A DNA stretch of 45,108 nucleotides from Gemmatimonadota bacterium (GCA_003222155.1 QHUU01000086.1:1-45108), one strand, 5' to 3'. Shown: positions 34,809 through 44,028, counted from the first letter of the stretch. Translations and numbers: made by a program. Notes: generated by a model not told the origin, from the sequence alone.

Positions 34809-35708
34809 ATGAATCGAGTGCCGCGAGAAACCGGTCTGGACGTCGTGTACGACGGCCTGTGTCGCTTCTGCGAGCGGTCGCTGGCAACGGTGCAACGCAT
34901 CGCGCGACGACCGCTGTTGCGCCTGCACGACGCGAACGATCACGGGACGATCAAGGCGAAGTTCCCGATGCTCGCCGACGCGGACACCAGCAACGCGATG
35001 TTCGTGGTCACGCCGCGCGGCGAGGTGTTCCGGGGGTTCTTCGCATACCGGCGGATCATGTGGGAGAGCCCGCGGCTCTACCCCCTCCTGCCGCTGTTCT
35101 ACGCGCCCGGGGCGGGCCTGATCGGCCCCTTGATCTACGCGTGGGTGGCGCGGCATCGCCGCCACTTCGGCTGCTCGCTGGACGGTGTCGCGCAGTGCAG
35201 CGTCGCGTCCGACCGAGTCGGGCGCCTGGACTGGGCCAAAGGGATCGCCGGCGCGCTGGGCGCGCTCCTCCTGGCCGCGACGCTCGCTCCGGTGGCGCAG
35301 AACTGGAGCCCCGCGCCGAGAGACAACTTCCCGTTTTCGTACTACCCGATGTTCTCCGCGAAGCGGAGCGACACCTACCACGTGAGCTACATCGTCGGTC
35401 TCGACGCGCACGGTCAGCGCCACCAGATCTCGCACTACTTCGCCGGGAACGGCGGCTTCAACCAGACCCGCCGCCAGATCGACAAGCTCATCCGCAACGA
35501 CCGGGCGACGACTCTGTGTCAGGCGATCGCCGGCGCCATCGCGCGGGAAGCGGGACCGCCCTACACTGAGGTCGCGACCGTACAGATCGTGACGGGCGCG
35601 TTCCGGTTCGCGGATTACTTCCGCGCGAACAAGGCTCCCTTGGCGGAGCGGGTGCGCGCGTCCTGCCCGGTCGCCCGCGGCCAGTGGGCGGAGCGCGGCA
35701 GCCGGTGA
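34809..35708 (+). CDS. DCC-type thiol protein fused to a membrane segment and a C-terminal domain
   Basis: 299 residues. The N-terminus (about 8-130) is a DCC/DUF393 thioredoxin-like domain with the signature VVYDGLCRFCERS (Cys18 and Cys21 as a C-x2-C pair, preceded by Asp15-Gly16). A single membrane helix follows (about 140-160, GALGALLLAATLAPVA). The C-terminal part of about 135 residues (FPFSYYPMFSAKRSD onwards) I do not recognise. DUF393 proteins are thought to be thiol-disulfide oxidoreductase-like, but their substrate is unknown. The ATG has GGAGG nine bases upstream. It overlaps the next gene, an HTTM membrane protein, by four bases (GTGA). DCC and HTTM domains are often encoded together. 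Confidence 0.78.
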   Translation: MNRVPRETGLDVVYDGLCRFCERSLATVQRIARRPLLRLHDANDHGTIKAKFPMLADADTSNAMFVVTPRGEVFRGFFAYRRIMWESPRLYPLLPLFYAPGAGLIGPLIYAWVARHRRHFGCSLDGVAQCSVASDRVGRLDWAKGIAGALGALLLAATLAPVAQNWSPAPRDNFPFSYYPMFSAKRSDTYHVSYIVGLDAHGQRHQISHYFAGNGGFNQTRRQIDKLIRNDRATTLCQAIAGAIAREAGPPYTEVATVQIVTGAFRFADYFRANKAPLAERVRASCPVARGQWAERGSR

Positions 35709-36658
35709 CTCGGCTGCTCCGAGCGCTCGACGCGTTCTGGTTCCCGCCGGCGCCGGCGGCCCGGCTGGCCGTGCTCCGCATCCTGGTCGGGGCGTTCGCC
35801 CTCTGGCTCGTGGGCTCGCACTACGCGATGTGGGTGGAGATCGGTCGCTCCAGCCCGACCTTGTTCGCACCCGTGGGTCCCGTGGCCCTGCTGCGCCACC
35901 CGCTGTCGCCGGAGGTGAACCAGGGCGTGATCGTGGCCACCGTCGTCGCGAACGTGCTCTTCGTGCTCGGGTGGCGTCACCGCTTCACCGGGCCGGCGTT
36001 CGCCGCCTTGCTCATGTGGGTGATCTCCTACCGCCTGTCCTGGTCCATGATCTACCACTCCATGAACCTGGTGGCGCTGCACGCCCTTGTGCTCGGTTTT
36101 ACGCCCGCGGCGGACGCACTGTCGTTGGATGCGCGTCGCGCGAGCACGGTGGCGGCGGGGCGCGATCCGGCGGGCGCATGGCAGTACGGCTTCGCGATCC
36201 GGCTGCTGTGCGCCGTCACGGCGCTCGCCTACTTCGTGACCGGTCTCGCCAAGGTCGCGAGTCCGATGGGATGGTCGTGGGCCACGGGCGAGGTGATTCG
36301 CAGCCAGGTGGCCGCCGACGCGCTTCGGAAGGGAGTGCTCGGGGAGACGGGCGGGCCGCTGTTTCAGCTGCTGTACGATCACGTGTGGCTCTTCACGGTG
36401 ATGGGGATCCTGACGTTCGTGGTGGAGCTGGGGGCCCCCCTGGCGCTCCTCAACAAGCGGGCGGGGCAGATCTGGGCCGTCGTCGCCTTCATGATGCACT
36501 GGGGTATCCTCTTCATCATGGGGATCACGTTCCGCTACCATCTCTCGGGCATCCTGTACGCCCCGTTCTTCGACGTGGAGCGCCTGGTCGGCTGGCGTCA
36601 GGCCCGGGGTCGCCGGCGGTCGAGCCGCCTGATCCCCCTGTATCCGGGGACGCCGTGA
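35705..36658 (+). CDS. HTTM-domain membrane protein (vitamin K-dependent carboxylase-like)
   Basis: 317 residues from a GTG start inside the preceding stop (GTGA). The sequence is rich in membrane helices, about six or seven (VLRILVGAFALWLVGSHYAM, VIVATVVANVLFVLGW, FAALLMWVISYRLSW, the run around 170-190, FTVMGILTFVVELGAP, and IWAVVAFMMHWGILFIMG). It resembles the HTTM domain, the membrane part of vitamin K gamma-glutamyl carboxylase found widely in bacteria with unknown substrates. Without the lumenal carboxylase portion it is unlikely to be a complete carboxylase. It is part of a tight operon with a DCC-type thiol protein and two M14 peptidases. Confidence 0.7.
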   Translation: MTRLLRALDAFWFPPAPAARLAVLRILVGAFALWLVGSHYAMWVEIGRSSPTLFAPVGPVALLRHPLSPEVNQGVIVATVVANVLFVLGWRHRFTGPAFAALLMWVISYRLSWSMIYHSMNLVALHALVLGFTPAADALSLDARRASTVAAGRDPAGAWQYGFAIRLLCAVTALAYFVTGLAKVASPMGWSWATGEVIRSQVAADALRKGVLGETGGPLFQLLYDHVWLFTVMGILTFVVELGAPLALLNKRAGQIWAVVAFMMHWGILFIMGITFRYHLSGILYAPFFDVERLVGWRQARGRRRSSRLIPLYPGTP

Positions 36659-36667
36659 GCCGGCCGC

Positions 36668-37957
36668 ATGAGAGAAGATCTGATCGGGCATTCCGAAGCA
36701 GGCAGACCCATCTCCGTCGTCCATGTCGGCGGTGAAACGGCCCCGCTCCGGATCCTGATCGTCGCCGGCCAGCACGGAGACGAGCGCCGGGGACGGCAGG
36801 CGGTCACGCAGTTCGTCGAGCACGGCCAACCGGCTCAGGACCGAGCGGCGCCCGTCGGCATCGCCGTCGTGCCCGATGCCAACCCGGATGGGACGGCACA
36901 AGGCGTCCGGACCAACGCGCGCGGCGTGGATCTCAATCGGGACCACCTGCGGCTCGCCGCGGCGGAAACGCGGGCGCTGCACCAGTTCGTGCGGAGCTGG
37001 CGGCCCCACCTCGTGGTCGATGTGCACGACTTCCCCCCACGGCGCCGCCACCTGCTGGCGCAACAGCTGGTTTACTGCCACGACGTGTTTCTGGACGTGC
37101 CCACGCACCCGGTGGCGCGACATCCGGCGCTGGGCCCGAAGGGGAGCCGCCTGCTGCAGCCGGTCCTGGGAGCGCTGAACGCCGCCGGCTACCGCAGCGC
37201 CCGCTACACTCGGGTCACCAGGTCGGGACGCGTGCGCCACAGCACGCCCGACGTGGTGGATGCACGGAATGGCCTGGCGCTGCGCTACGGGGTGCCGACG
37301 ATCCTGGTCGAGACGCGGGGTCCGTCGCGGCGCGACGATCCGACGGTCGAATCCCACGTGGTCGCGGGCGTACAGCTGGCCCTCGCCCTGATCGTCCGTT
37401 GGGCCCAGGAGCACCGGGTCCCGCTGACCGAAGCCCGGCCCCGGATGCCGGCCGACGACTCGGTGCCGGTGCGTACGCGCTATCGCCACGCGGCCCGCCC
37501 CTGCCGGCTGGCGTTCGCCGACCCACACTCGGGTGAGATTCGCACCGTGGTAGTGCCGGGGCGGTTCACGCCGCACCTCGAGGCCACCTGGCGCGTGCGC
37601 CTCCCCCGGGCATACGCGGTGCCGCGCGACCGTGCGGCCCTGCTCGAGGTGCTACGCCGTCATGCGTTCGCTCTCGTGCCGCCCTCGCCTGACGGGATCC
37701 AACGGATCGAGCGGTACTGGATCGAGCGGCTCAAGCCCTCCCGGCGGCCCGACCGTTCCCCCCATGACCTGACGCTGAGCGTGCAGCTCGAGTCCGGGTC
37801 GCTCGACGAGCACGTGCTCGTCCCCGTCGGCGCGGACGGCGGTGCCGCCCTCGCCGTGCTGCTCGAGCCCGCCTCGAAGCACGGGCTGGCGCGCTTCGCC
37901 GAAATGGAGCTGCCGGTGGCGCCGCAGGCGGCCTATCCCATATGGCGCGTGGTGTGA
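36668..37957 (+). CDS. M14-family zinc carboxypeptidase-like protein, no signal peptide
   Basis: 429 residues with the M14/succinylglutamate-desuccinylase-like catalytic set. HGDE supplies zinc ligands His36 and Glu39. GVDLNRD contains the substrate-binding asparagine-arginine pair, VDVHDF gives zinc ligand His120, and LVETRG has a candidate general base, Glu215. There is no signal peptide or membrane helix, so it is probably cytoplasmic. The C-terminal 180 residues form a separate domain with DPHSGEIRTVVVPGRF that I cannot name. It starts nine bases after the HTTM gene. Its last 16 bases overlap the next M14 gene, so co-translation is likely. Its substrate could be a C-terminally modified peptide. 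Confidence 0.78.
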   Translation: MREDLIGHSEAGRPISVVHVGGETAPLRILIVAGQHGDERRGRQAVTQFVEHGQPAQDRAAPVGIAVVPDANPDGTAQGVRTNARGVDLNRDHLRLAAAETRALHQFVRSWRPHLVVDVHDFPPRRRHLLAQQLVYCHDVFLDVPTHPVARHPALGPKGSRLLQPVLGALNAAGYRSARYTRVTRSGRVRHSTPDVVDARNGLALRYGVPTILVETRGPSRRDDPTVESHVVAGVQLALALIVRWAQEHRVPLTEARPRMPADDSVPVRTRYRHAARPCRLAFADPHSGEIRTVVVPGRFTPHLEATWRVRLPRAYAVPRDRAALLEVLRRHAFALVPPSPDGIQRIERYWIERLKPSRRPDRSPHDLTLSVQLESGSLDEHVLVPVGADGGAALAVLLEPASKHGLARFAEMELPVAPQAAYPIWRVV

Positions 37958-40269
37958 CACCGCTTTTGGTCGCGGCGTGCCTCGGCGGCGCAGCCGCCGC
38001 CGCCCAGGTTCCGTCGCCGGCGTCGTTTCTCGGGTTCGCCGTCGGCGCCGACCGCTCGCTCGCCGACTGGCGCCAGCTCACCGCTTACTTCAACCGGCTG
38101 GCCGCGGCGAGCGACCGGGTGAAGCTCGATACGCTGGGGACGTCGACGCTCGGGAAGCCGTTCGTCCTGCTGACGATCTCGTCTCCCGCGAACCTCCGAC
38201 GCCTCTCGCATTACCGCGACATCCAGCGGAAGCTCGCGGACCCGAGAACGATCGCGTCGACGGCGGAGCGCGAGCAGCTGCTGCGCGACGGCCGGGTGAT
38301 CGTGCTGATCACCGCAGCGATTCACTCGATCGAGGTGGGCTCGGGCCAGGTCCCGGTGCGCATCGCGTATCGGCTGGCCAGCGACACCAGCGCGGAGATT
38401 CGGCGGATCCTGGACGAGGCGATCGTTCTGCTCGTGCCGTCCCTCAATCCCGACGGACTGCAGAAAGTCGTCGACTGGTACAAGTCCACCCTGGACGAGC
38501 CGTGGGAGGGCGCCAAGCCGCCGTTCCTGTACCATCCCTACCTCGGTCACGACAACAATCGCGATTGGTACACGTTCACCCAGAAAGAGACACAGCTCAC
38601 GGTCTCGAAGATCGAGAATGTGTGGCATCCGCAGATCGTGCAGGACATCCATCAGACGGACACGCGCGGGGCACGGTTTTTCGTCCCGCCCTGGCTCGAC
38701 CCCATCGAGCCCAACGTCGACCCGCTCGTCGTGTCCGCCGCCAACGCCCTGGGCACGGCCGTCGCCTGGGACCTGGAGACGGAGGGGAAGCAGGGAGTCG
38801 TCGTGAACGCCCAATACGACGCGTGGACGCCGTCCCGGGCATACACCCATTACCACGCCGGCATCCGCCTGCTCACCGAAACGGCGAGCGCGCGGATGGC
38901 AACGCCACTCGAGATGCCGCTCGACTCGCTGCGGCCCGGCTTGGGGTTCGACCCGCGGGAGCCCTCCTGGAATTTCCCCGACCCCTGGCCCGGCGGGCGC
39001 TGGCGGCTCGCGGACATCGTCGACTACATGGAAGCAGGGACGTTCGCGGTACTGCGGCACGCCGCGGCCGACCGCGAGCACTGGCTGCGCACGTTCTATA
39101 CGATCGGCGAGCGGGCCGTGCGGGGCCGGCCCGGCTGGCCCAAGGCCATCGTGGTCCCGGCCGAGGACCAGAACCCCGACGGTCTGGCAGAGGCGCTCCG
39201 CATCCTCCGGACCGGGGGCGTCGAGGTGGGACGGGCACGCGCGCCGTTCCGAGCCGCCGGCGGGGCGTTTCCGGCCGGCACGTACGTGATCCCCTTGAAT
39301 CAGCCGTACGGGGCGTTCGCGAAGGCGCTGCTCGAGCCCCAGCGATATCCCCAGCTGCGCGAGTACCCCGACGGCCCGCTGCGACGGCCGCACGACGTGA
39401 CGGCCCATTCGATCGGCCTGCTCATGGGAGTGCGCGCCGTGCCCGTGGCGGAGCCGGTATCGGTGGCACTCGACGAGGTGGCGGACGCGCCGGTCGTTCG
39501 CACCGTCGCAGCCGGGCTGCGCGACGCGCGGCCGGCGCCCCGCATCGGCCTGTACGAGAGCTACAGACCCTCCCTCGACGCGGGCTGGACCCGCTGGATC
39601 TTCGACCATTACGGCATTCCGTATGCGACCCTGCACGACACGGACGTGCGCGCCGGCGGGCTGGCTCGACGCCTGGACGTGGTATTGCTCCCCAGTCAGT
39701 CGACCAGGCGGCTCGTGCGGGGCCGCAAGGCCGGTCGGGTGCCGCCGCAGTTCGCCGGCGGTCTCGGGGCGGCCGGCGTGGCCGCGCTGCAGGAGTTCGT
39801 CGAAGCAGGCGGCACGCTGATCACCTTGAACCAGGCGTCGCAGCTTCCCCTCAAGCGCTTCGACCTGCCGATCCGGAACGCGCTGGCCGGCCTCACGCCC
39901 GCCCAGTACTACGCGCCCGGCTCGATCCTCGCCCTCGAGGTGGACCCGCGCCATCCCATCGCGCGCGGCATGTCTCACGAGTCGATCGCGTGGATGGAGG
40001 GCGGGCCCGCGTTCGAGCTCAAGCCCGGGGCCGATTCCAGCCGGGTGACCTGGGTGGCTCGCTTCCCCGACTCGGACTCATTGCTGCTGAGCGGCTGGCT
40101 GGACGGCGCCGACCGCCTCAAGGGCAAGGGCGCGCTCGCCGTCGTGCGCATGGGCAAGGGGCGCGTGGTCCTGTTCGCGTTCCGGCCGCAGTACCGCGCG
40201 CAGTCGATCGCCACGTATCCGCTGTTGTTCAACGCGCTGCGCTGGGCCGGGGACCACCACCTCGACTGA
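37942..40269 (+). CDS. Secreted M14-family zinc metallopeptidase
   Basis: 775 residues with a signal peptide (about 1-21, ending AAAAAQ). The M14 domain (about 30-330) has HSIE (His128, Glu131 as zinc ligands), DNNRDW (substrate-binding Asn/Arg), QDIHQTD (zinc ligand His237) and LLTETASA (Glu313, candidate general base). The C-terminal 400 residues carry a further region ending in a domain resembling the glutamine-amidotransferase-like fold seen in such long M14 proteins (VVLFAFRPQYRAQ). It is larger than most carboxypeptidases and should act in the periplasm or outside the cell. The ATG lies within the preceding gene; this is the last gene of the four-gene DCC-HTTM-M14-M14 operon. Confidence 0.85.
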   Translation: MARGVTPLLVAACLGGAAAAAQVPSPASFLGFAVGADRSLADWRQLTAYFNRLAAASDRVKLDTLGTSTLGKPFVLLTISSPANLRRLSHYRDIQRKLADPRTIASTAEREQLLRDGRVIVLITAAIHSIEVGSGQVPVRIAYRLASDTSAEIRRILDEAIVLLVPSLNPDGLQKVVDWYKSTLDEPWEGAKPPFLYHPYLGHDNNRDWYTFTQKETQLTVSKIENVWHPQIVQDIHQTDTRGARFFVPPWLDPIEPNVDPLVVSAANALGTAVAWDLETEGKQGVVVNAQYDAWTPSRAYTHYHAGIRLLTETASARMATPLEMPLDSLRPGLGFDPREPSWNFPDPWPGGRWRLADIVDYMEAGTFAVLRHAAADREHWLRTFYTIGERAVRGRPGWPKAIVVPAEDQNPDGLAEALRILRTGGVEVGRARAPFRAAGGAFPAGTYVIPLNQPYGAFAKALLEPQRYPQLREYPDGPLRRPHDVTAHSIGLLMGVRAVPVAEPVSVALDEVADAPVVRTVAAGLRDARPAPRIGLYESYRPSLDAGWTRWIFDHYGIPYATLHDTDVRAGGLARRLDVVLLPSQSTRRLVRGRKAGRVPPQFAGGLGAAGVAALQEFVEAGGTLITLNQASQLPLKRFDLPIRNALAGLTPAQYYAPGSILALEVDPRHPIARGMSHESIAWMEGGPAFELKPGADSSRVTWVARFPDSDSLLLSGWLDGADRLKGKGALAVVRMGKGRVVLFAFRPQYRAQSIATYPLLFNALRWAGDHHLD

Positions 40270-40451
40270 CGCGCGCGCGCCGCGAGCCGCGGCACTACGC
40301 TGAGGCTCGCGCCGCACCGCACGCGCCTCAATTGTGTGCGCCGCTCCGCGATCCCCCCTCTGTGCAGTGCGCGACAGAAACGAGAACCCGACATGGCACA
40401 CGCTTTGCCTCCCGGCCCGCACCCGATGCGAGACGGCGTGTGAAACATCCA

Positions 40452-41588
40452 ATGTCGGAGGCGAACTCCTTACGCGAAGCGCCGGTCGTGGTGTCCGACG
40501 ACCGGGGCAGCATGCGCGCGTGCGTCATCCGCTCCACGGGCGGCCTCGATCGCATCGAAATCGCCGACGTCGCGGCTCCGGGCTCACCCGCCTTGCTGGG
40601 CGGGCGCGACGTGCGGGTCGCCATCCGGGCCGTGGCGCTCAACCATCTGGACCTGTTCGTCGTGCGTGGCCTGCCCGGCGAGTATCAGTTCCCCCACATC
40701 CTCGGATCCGACGGGGCGGGCGTCGTGGAAACCGCCGGCCCCGACGTCACCACGGTCAAACCGGGAGACGCCGTGATGATCAACCCCGGCATCTGGGACG
40801 GGACGTGCGCTTTCTGTCGCGCCGGGGAGCATTCGCTGTGCGTGAATTACCAGGTCTTGGGCGAGCACCTGCCCGGCACCCTTGCCGAATCGGTGCTGGT
40901 GCCCGAGGACAACCTCGCCAAGGTGCCGGCGCTCGACCCGCCGATCTCCTGGGCCGAAGCGGCCGCCTTCTCCCTGGTGTCGCTCACCGCATGGCGCATG
41001 ATCGTGACCCGCGCGCGGGTCGAGGCCGGGGAAACCGTGCTGGTCTGGGGCATCGGCGGGGGGGTGTCGCTCGCGGCCATGCGGATCGCCAAGCTGCGCG
41101 GGGCGCGCGTGATCGTGACCAGCTCGAGCGACGCGAAGCTCGCGCAGGCCCGCCAGCTGGGGGCAGACGTCACGCTCAACCACCGGACGCAGTCGGTCGT
41201 CCAGGAAGTCCGGGCGCTCACGGCGCGGCGCGGCGTGGACGTCGTCGTCGAGAACGTCGGTGAGGCGACGTGGGAAGACTCGCTGCGCTGCCTCGCCAAG
41301 GGCGGCCGCCTGGTCACGTGCGGGGCCACGACGGGCCCGCGCGTCGTGACCGATGTGCGACGCCTGTTCTGGAACCAGTACACGATCCTCGGCTCGACGC
41401 TCGGCAACGCGACGGAATATGCGGCGGTGGTGCGCGTGCTCTCGAGCGGCGCGCTGCGCCCTCTCGTGGATCGGGTGTACCCGCTCGCGGAGGCGCGCAC
41501 CGCGTTCGAGCGGCTCGCGCGTGGCGAGCAGCTCGGCAAGGTGCTGGTGGAAGTCCGCGGGTCAGCCGCGGATCCCGTTGTACCCTGA
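40452..41588 (+). CDS. Zinc-binding medium-chain dehydrogenase/reductase (alcohol dehydrogenase-like)
   Basis: 378 residues. A GroES-like domain (about 22-150) precedes a Rossmann fold with GIGGGVSLAAMRIAKLRGA (cofactor NAD(P)H). A structural-zinc lobe is present, but only three of the four cysteines are seen (Cys119, Cys122, Cys130); Asp116 stands where the first is usual. The catalytic zinc cysteine is replaced as in the N-H-x-D variants (ALNHLDLFV). A quinone-oxidoreductase or alcohol/enoyl reductase role is likely. The start is uncertain: ATG at 40512 gives the usual family N-terminus MRACVIRSTGGLD. A 15-base gap leads to the enoyl-CoA hydratase gene, suggesting co-transcription. Confidence 0.85.
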   Translation: MSEANSLREAPVVVSDDRGSMRACVIRSTGGLDRIEIADVAAPGSPALLGGRDVRVAIRAVALNHLDLFVVRGLPGEYQFPHILGSDGAGVVETAGPDVTTVKPGDAVMINPGIWDGTCAFCRAGEHSLCVNYQVLGEHLPGTLAESVLVPEDNLAKVPALDPPISWAEAAAFSLVSLTAWRMIVTRARVEAGETVLVWGIGGGVSLAAMRIAKLRGARVIVTSSSDAKLAQARQLGADVTLNHRTQSVVQEVRALTARRGVDVVVENVGEATWEDSLRCLAKGGRLVTCGATTGPRVVTDVRRLFWNQYTILGSTLGNATEYAAVVRVLSSGALRPLVDRVYPLAEARTAFERLARGEQLGKVLVEVRGSAADPVVP

Positions 41589-41603
41589 CATGGGAAGACT
41601 ACC

Positions 41604-42425
41604 ATGACGACCATGATCGATATCCCAGAGCGCGAGCAGCAGGAGAAGCTCGTGGACTACCGGGTGGAGGACGGCATCGCCTTCATCGAGCTCGACAACC
41701 CCCCGGCCAACACCTACAACTACGACCTGATGCAGCAGCTCGATCAGTCGATCGTGCAGGCGCGGTTCGACGACGATGTATACGTGCTGGTCGTGAGCGG
41801 CCACGGCGACCGGTTCTTTTCCGCCGGCGCGAACATCGCGATGATGCAGCGGGTCACGCCGCGCTTCCTGTACCAGTTCTCGCTGTACGCGAACGAGACG
41901 CTCAACCGGCTGGAGCACACGCCCAAGCTCACGATCGCCGCGCTCAACGGCCACACCGTCGGGGGCGGGCTGGAAATGGCGCTGGCGTGCGACGTGCGCC
42001 TCGCCAAGCAAGGCGCCAGCCGGATCGGCCTGCCGGAGGTCAACCTCGGCGTGCTGCCGGGGCTCGGGGGCACGCAGCGGCTCGCCAAGGTGGTGGGCAA
42101 GGCGTTGGCGATCGAGATGATGGCAAAGGGCGAGACGTTCTCGGTCGACCGCGGGAAGGAGCTCGGACTCGTCAACGAAATCCTCCCGGCCCAGGGATTT
42201 CGGGAGGTGGTGGCCCTGTACGCGCAGCAGTTCTGCCCGCCGCACAAGGCGGCCCGGGCGGTGGGCCTCATCAAGCGCGCGGTGCAATCGGGGGCGGAGC
42301 TGCCGCTCGCCTCCGGCCAGGCGCTCGAGCGCGAGCTGCAGCAGCAGCTGTTCCAGAGCGCGGACGCTCGGGAGGGCATCGCCGCCTTCAACGACAAGCG
42401 CGTCGCGCTGTTCACCGCGGAGTAG
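41604..42425 (+). CDS. Enoyl-CoA hydratase/isomerase family protein
   Basis: 273 residues of the crotonase superfamily. SAGANIAMMQ and NGHTVGGGLEMALACDVRLA form the oxyanion-hole region, and GLPEVNLGVLPGLGGTQRLA carries the typical glutamate. The N-terminal extension (MTTMIDIPEREQQEKLV) is unusual but short. It would hydrate or isomerise enoyl-CoA esters in fatty-acid or branched-chain degradation, in the cytoplasm. The ATG is 15 bases after the dehydrogenase stop, and the patatin-like lipase starts 17 bases after its own stop, so the three genes look like one acyl-CoA/lipid operon. The exact reaction cannot be fixed. Confidence 0.88.
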   Translation: MTTMIDIPEREQQEKLVDYRVEDGIAFIELDNPPANTYNYDLMQQLDQSIVQARFDDDVYVLVVSGHGDRFFSAGANIAMMQRVTPRFLYQFSLYANETLNRLEHTPKLTIAALNGHTVGGGLEMALACDVRLAKQGASRIGLPEVNLGVLPGLGGTQRLAKVVGKALAIEMMAKGETFSVDRGKELGLVNEILPAQGFREVVALYAQQFCPPHKAARAVGLIKRAVQSGAELPLASGQALERELQQQLFQSADAREGIAAFNDKRVALFTAE

Positions 42426-42442
42426 CCGGTCCCGACCGCACC

Positions 42443-43378
42443 ATGCGCAGGGCACTGGTCTTGTCGGGCGGCGGGGCGAAGGGAAGCTGGCAGGTCGGCG
42501 CTTGCCAGCATCTCATCGTCGAGCGTGGACTGTGGTTCGACGTGATCGCCGGCGTCAGCGCCGGCGCCGTCAACGCCGCGGCGCTCGCCCAGGCCCGCGA
42601 TCCCGACGAGCTCGCCGCCGAGCTCGAGCATCTCCGCTCGGTCTGGTTCGGTCTGCGGGGCAGCCACGATATCTACCGGCGACGCTGGCTCGGAGCCCTC
42701 GGCACCGTGCTGGCCCGACGCGCCAGCCTGTACCACGCCGCGCCGCTGCACGCCATCCTCACGCGGCACGTCGACCCCGCGCGCGTGGCGACGTCGCCGA
42801 TCCGCCTGCGCATCGGCTATGTGGATCTCCTGTCCGGCCGCTACCGCACGGCCGGCAACGAGCACCCGACGCTCGTGGACGCGGTGCTGGCGAGCTGCGC
42901 CCTCCCACTGATCTTCCCGCCGGTGCCGCTCGGCGACGGCCACGAGCTGGCCGTGGACGGCGGCCTCCGCAGCGCCACACCGCTCGCCGATGCGCTGGAC
43001 GTCCTGGCGGAGACCCGCGCCCCCCCTCCGGGCGACGAGCCCGACGAGGTCTGGGTGCTCGCCCCGCACGTGGCCGGTCCGATCGCCCAGCCGCGGCTCC
43101 ACAACTGGCTGTGGGTGGCCCTGCGCTCCATTTCGGTTCTGACGAGCGCCCCGCTCCCCGACGGAGACGCGCGCGCCGCGGACGCCGCGACCGCACCGCC
43201 CGCCGGCGTACGGCTGCACGTGCTGCATCCGCGCGAACAGTTGCGCGGCCCGAGTCTCGACTTCGACCCGCGCAAGGTACGGCGGTGGTACGAGGACGGG
43301 CTCGACACCGCGCGTCGCGTGGCCGACGCAGCCGACCTGCGGCTCGAGCCGGAGCTGCAACATGACGTGCCGCCCTGA
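42443..43378 (+). CDS. Patatin-like phospholipase
   Basis: 311 residues of a patatin fold: the oxyanion-binding GGGAKGS at the N-terminus (9-15), the nucleophile Ser39 in GVSAG, and the catalytic aspartate in VDGGL (Asp172). It has no signal peptide. Patatins hydrolyse acyl groups from phospholipids or triglycerides; the neighbouring enoyl-CoA hydratase and dehydrogenase could process the released chains. The C-terminal region (180-311) is rich in Arg/Ala and lacks a recognised domain. It ends 17 bases from the rnhB stop on the opposite strand, a compact convergent junction without an obvious terminator. Confidence 0.88.
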   Translation: MRRALVLSGGGAKGSWQVGACQHLIVERGLWFDVIAGVSAGAVNAAALAQARDPDELAAELEHLRSVWFGLRGSHDIYRRRWLGALGTVLARRASLYHAAPLHAILTRHVDPARVATSPIRLRIGYVDLLSGRYRTAGNEHPTLVDAVLASCALPLIFPPVPLGDGHELAVDGGLRSATPLADALDVLAETRAPPPGDEPDEVWVLAPHVAGPIAQPRLHNWLWVALRSISVLTSAPLPDGDARAADAATAPPAGVRLHVLHPREQLRGPSLDFDPRKVRRWYEDGLDTARRVADAADLRLEPELQHDVPP

Positions 43379-43395
43379 TGCCGCCCTCTGCCGCT

Positions 43396-44028
43396 CTATT
43401 GCCGCCCGATCAACTCCAGCTGGACGACCGGCGCAAACGACTTGCGATGATGGGGCGTGAAACCCCAAGCGGCGAGCGCGGCCAGGTGATCCGGAGTGCC
43501 GTAGCCTTTGTTGCTCTCCCACGCGTACGACGGATGGTGCCGCGCCAACAACTCCATCAGGCGGTCGCGCACGGTCTTGGCGATCACCGACGCGGCGGCG
43601 ATCGAATGGCAGTGCGCATCGCCGTCGATGATCGCGTCGTGTGCGCAGCCCAGCTCGGGACACGGCAGGCCGTCCACCAGGACCAGGCCGGGCGTCAGGC
43701 GCAGGCGGGCGAGCGCGCGCCGCATGGCGAGGATGGACGCTCGGCGGATGTTGAGGCGGTCGATCTCGCGCACACTGGCGGCCCCGACGCCCACCGCCAG
43801 CGCGCGCGCGCGCACCACACCGGCCAGCCGCAGGCGGCGCGGGGGCGGGAGCAGCTTGGAGTCGCGCAAGCCCCGGATGACCTTGCAATGCGGTGGCAAC
43901 ACGACGGCCGCGGCCACCACCGGACCGGCGAGGGGACCGCGACCTGCTTCATCGACACCGGCGACGAGTCCGCCCCCCGCTTCCCAGAACGCGATTTCGC
44001 GCTCGAGCGTGGGGCGGGGACCTCTCAC
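43396..44028 (-). CDS. rnhB: Ribonuclease HII
   Basis: 210 residues starting at a GTG that overlaps the rplS stop (GTGA). The RNase HII motifs are complete: [15 protein letters not shown] (Asp26, Glu27 as metal ligands), LRDSKLL, VLVDG, and [17 protein letters not shown]. It removes RNA from RNA-DNA hybrids and single ribonucleotides from DNA. An open frame upstream to 44271 is only the shadow of rplS. It is the third gene of a trmD-rplS-rnhB unit, a common bacterial arrangement. Confidence 0.94.
   Translation of the reverse strand: MRGPRPTLEREIAFWEAGGGLVAGVDEAGRGPLAGPVVAAAVVLPPHCKVIRGLRDSKLLPPPRRLRLAGVVRARALAVGVGAASVREIDRLNIRRASILAMRRALARLRLTPGLVLVDGLPCPELGCAHDAIIDGDAHCHSIAAASVIAKTVRDRLMELLARHHPSYAWESNKGYGTPDHLAALAAWGFTPHHRKSFAPVVQLELIGRQ

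Noticed and set aside
34809-40269. RiPP biosynthetic cluster
   Set aside because: No precursor peptide, leader peptidase transporter or modification enzyme of a known class is visible; the evidence supports only an unknown operon.
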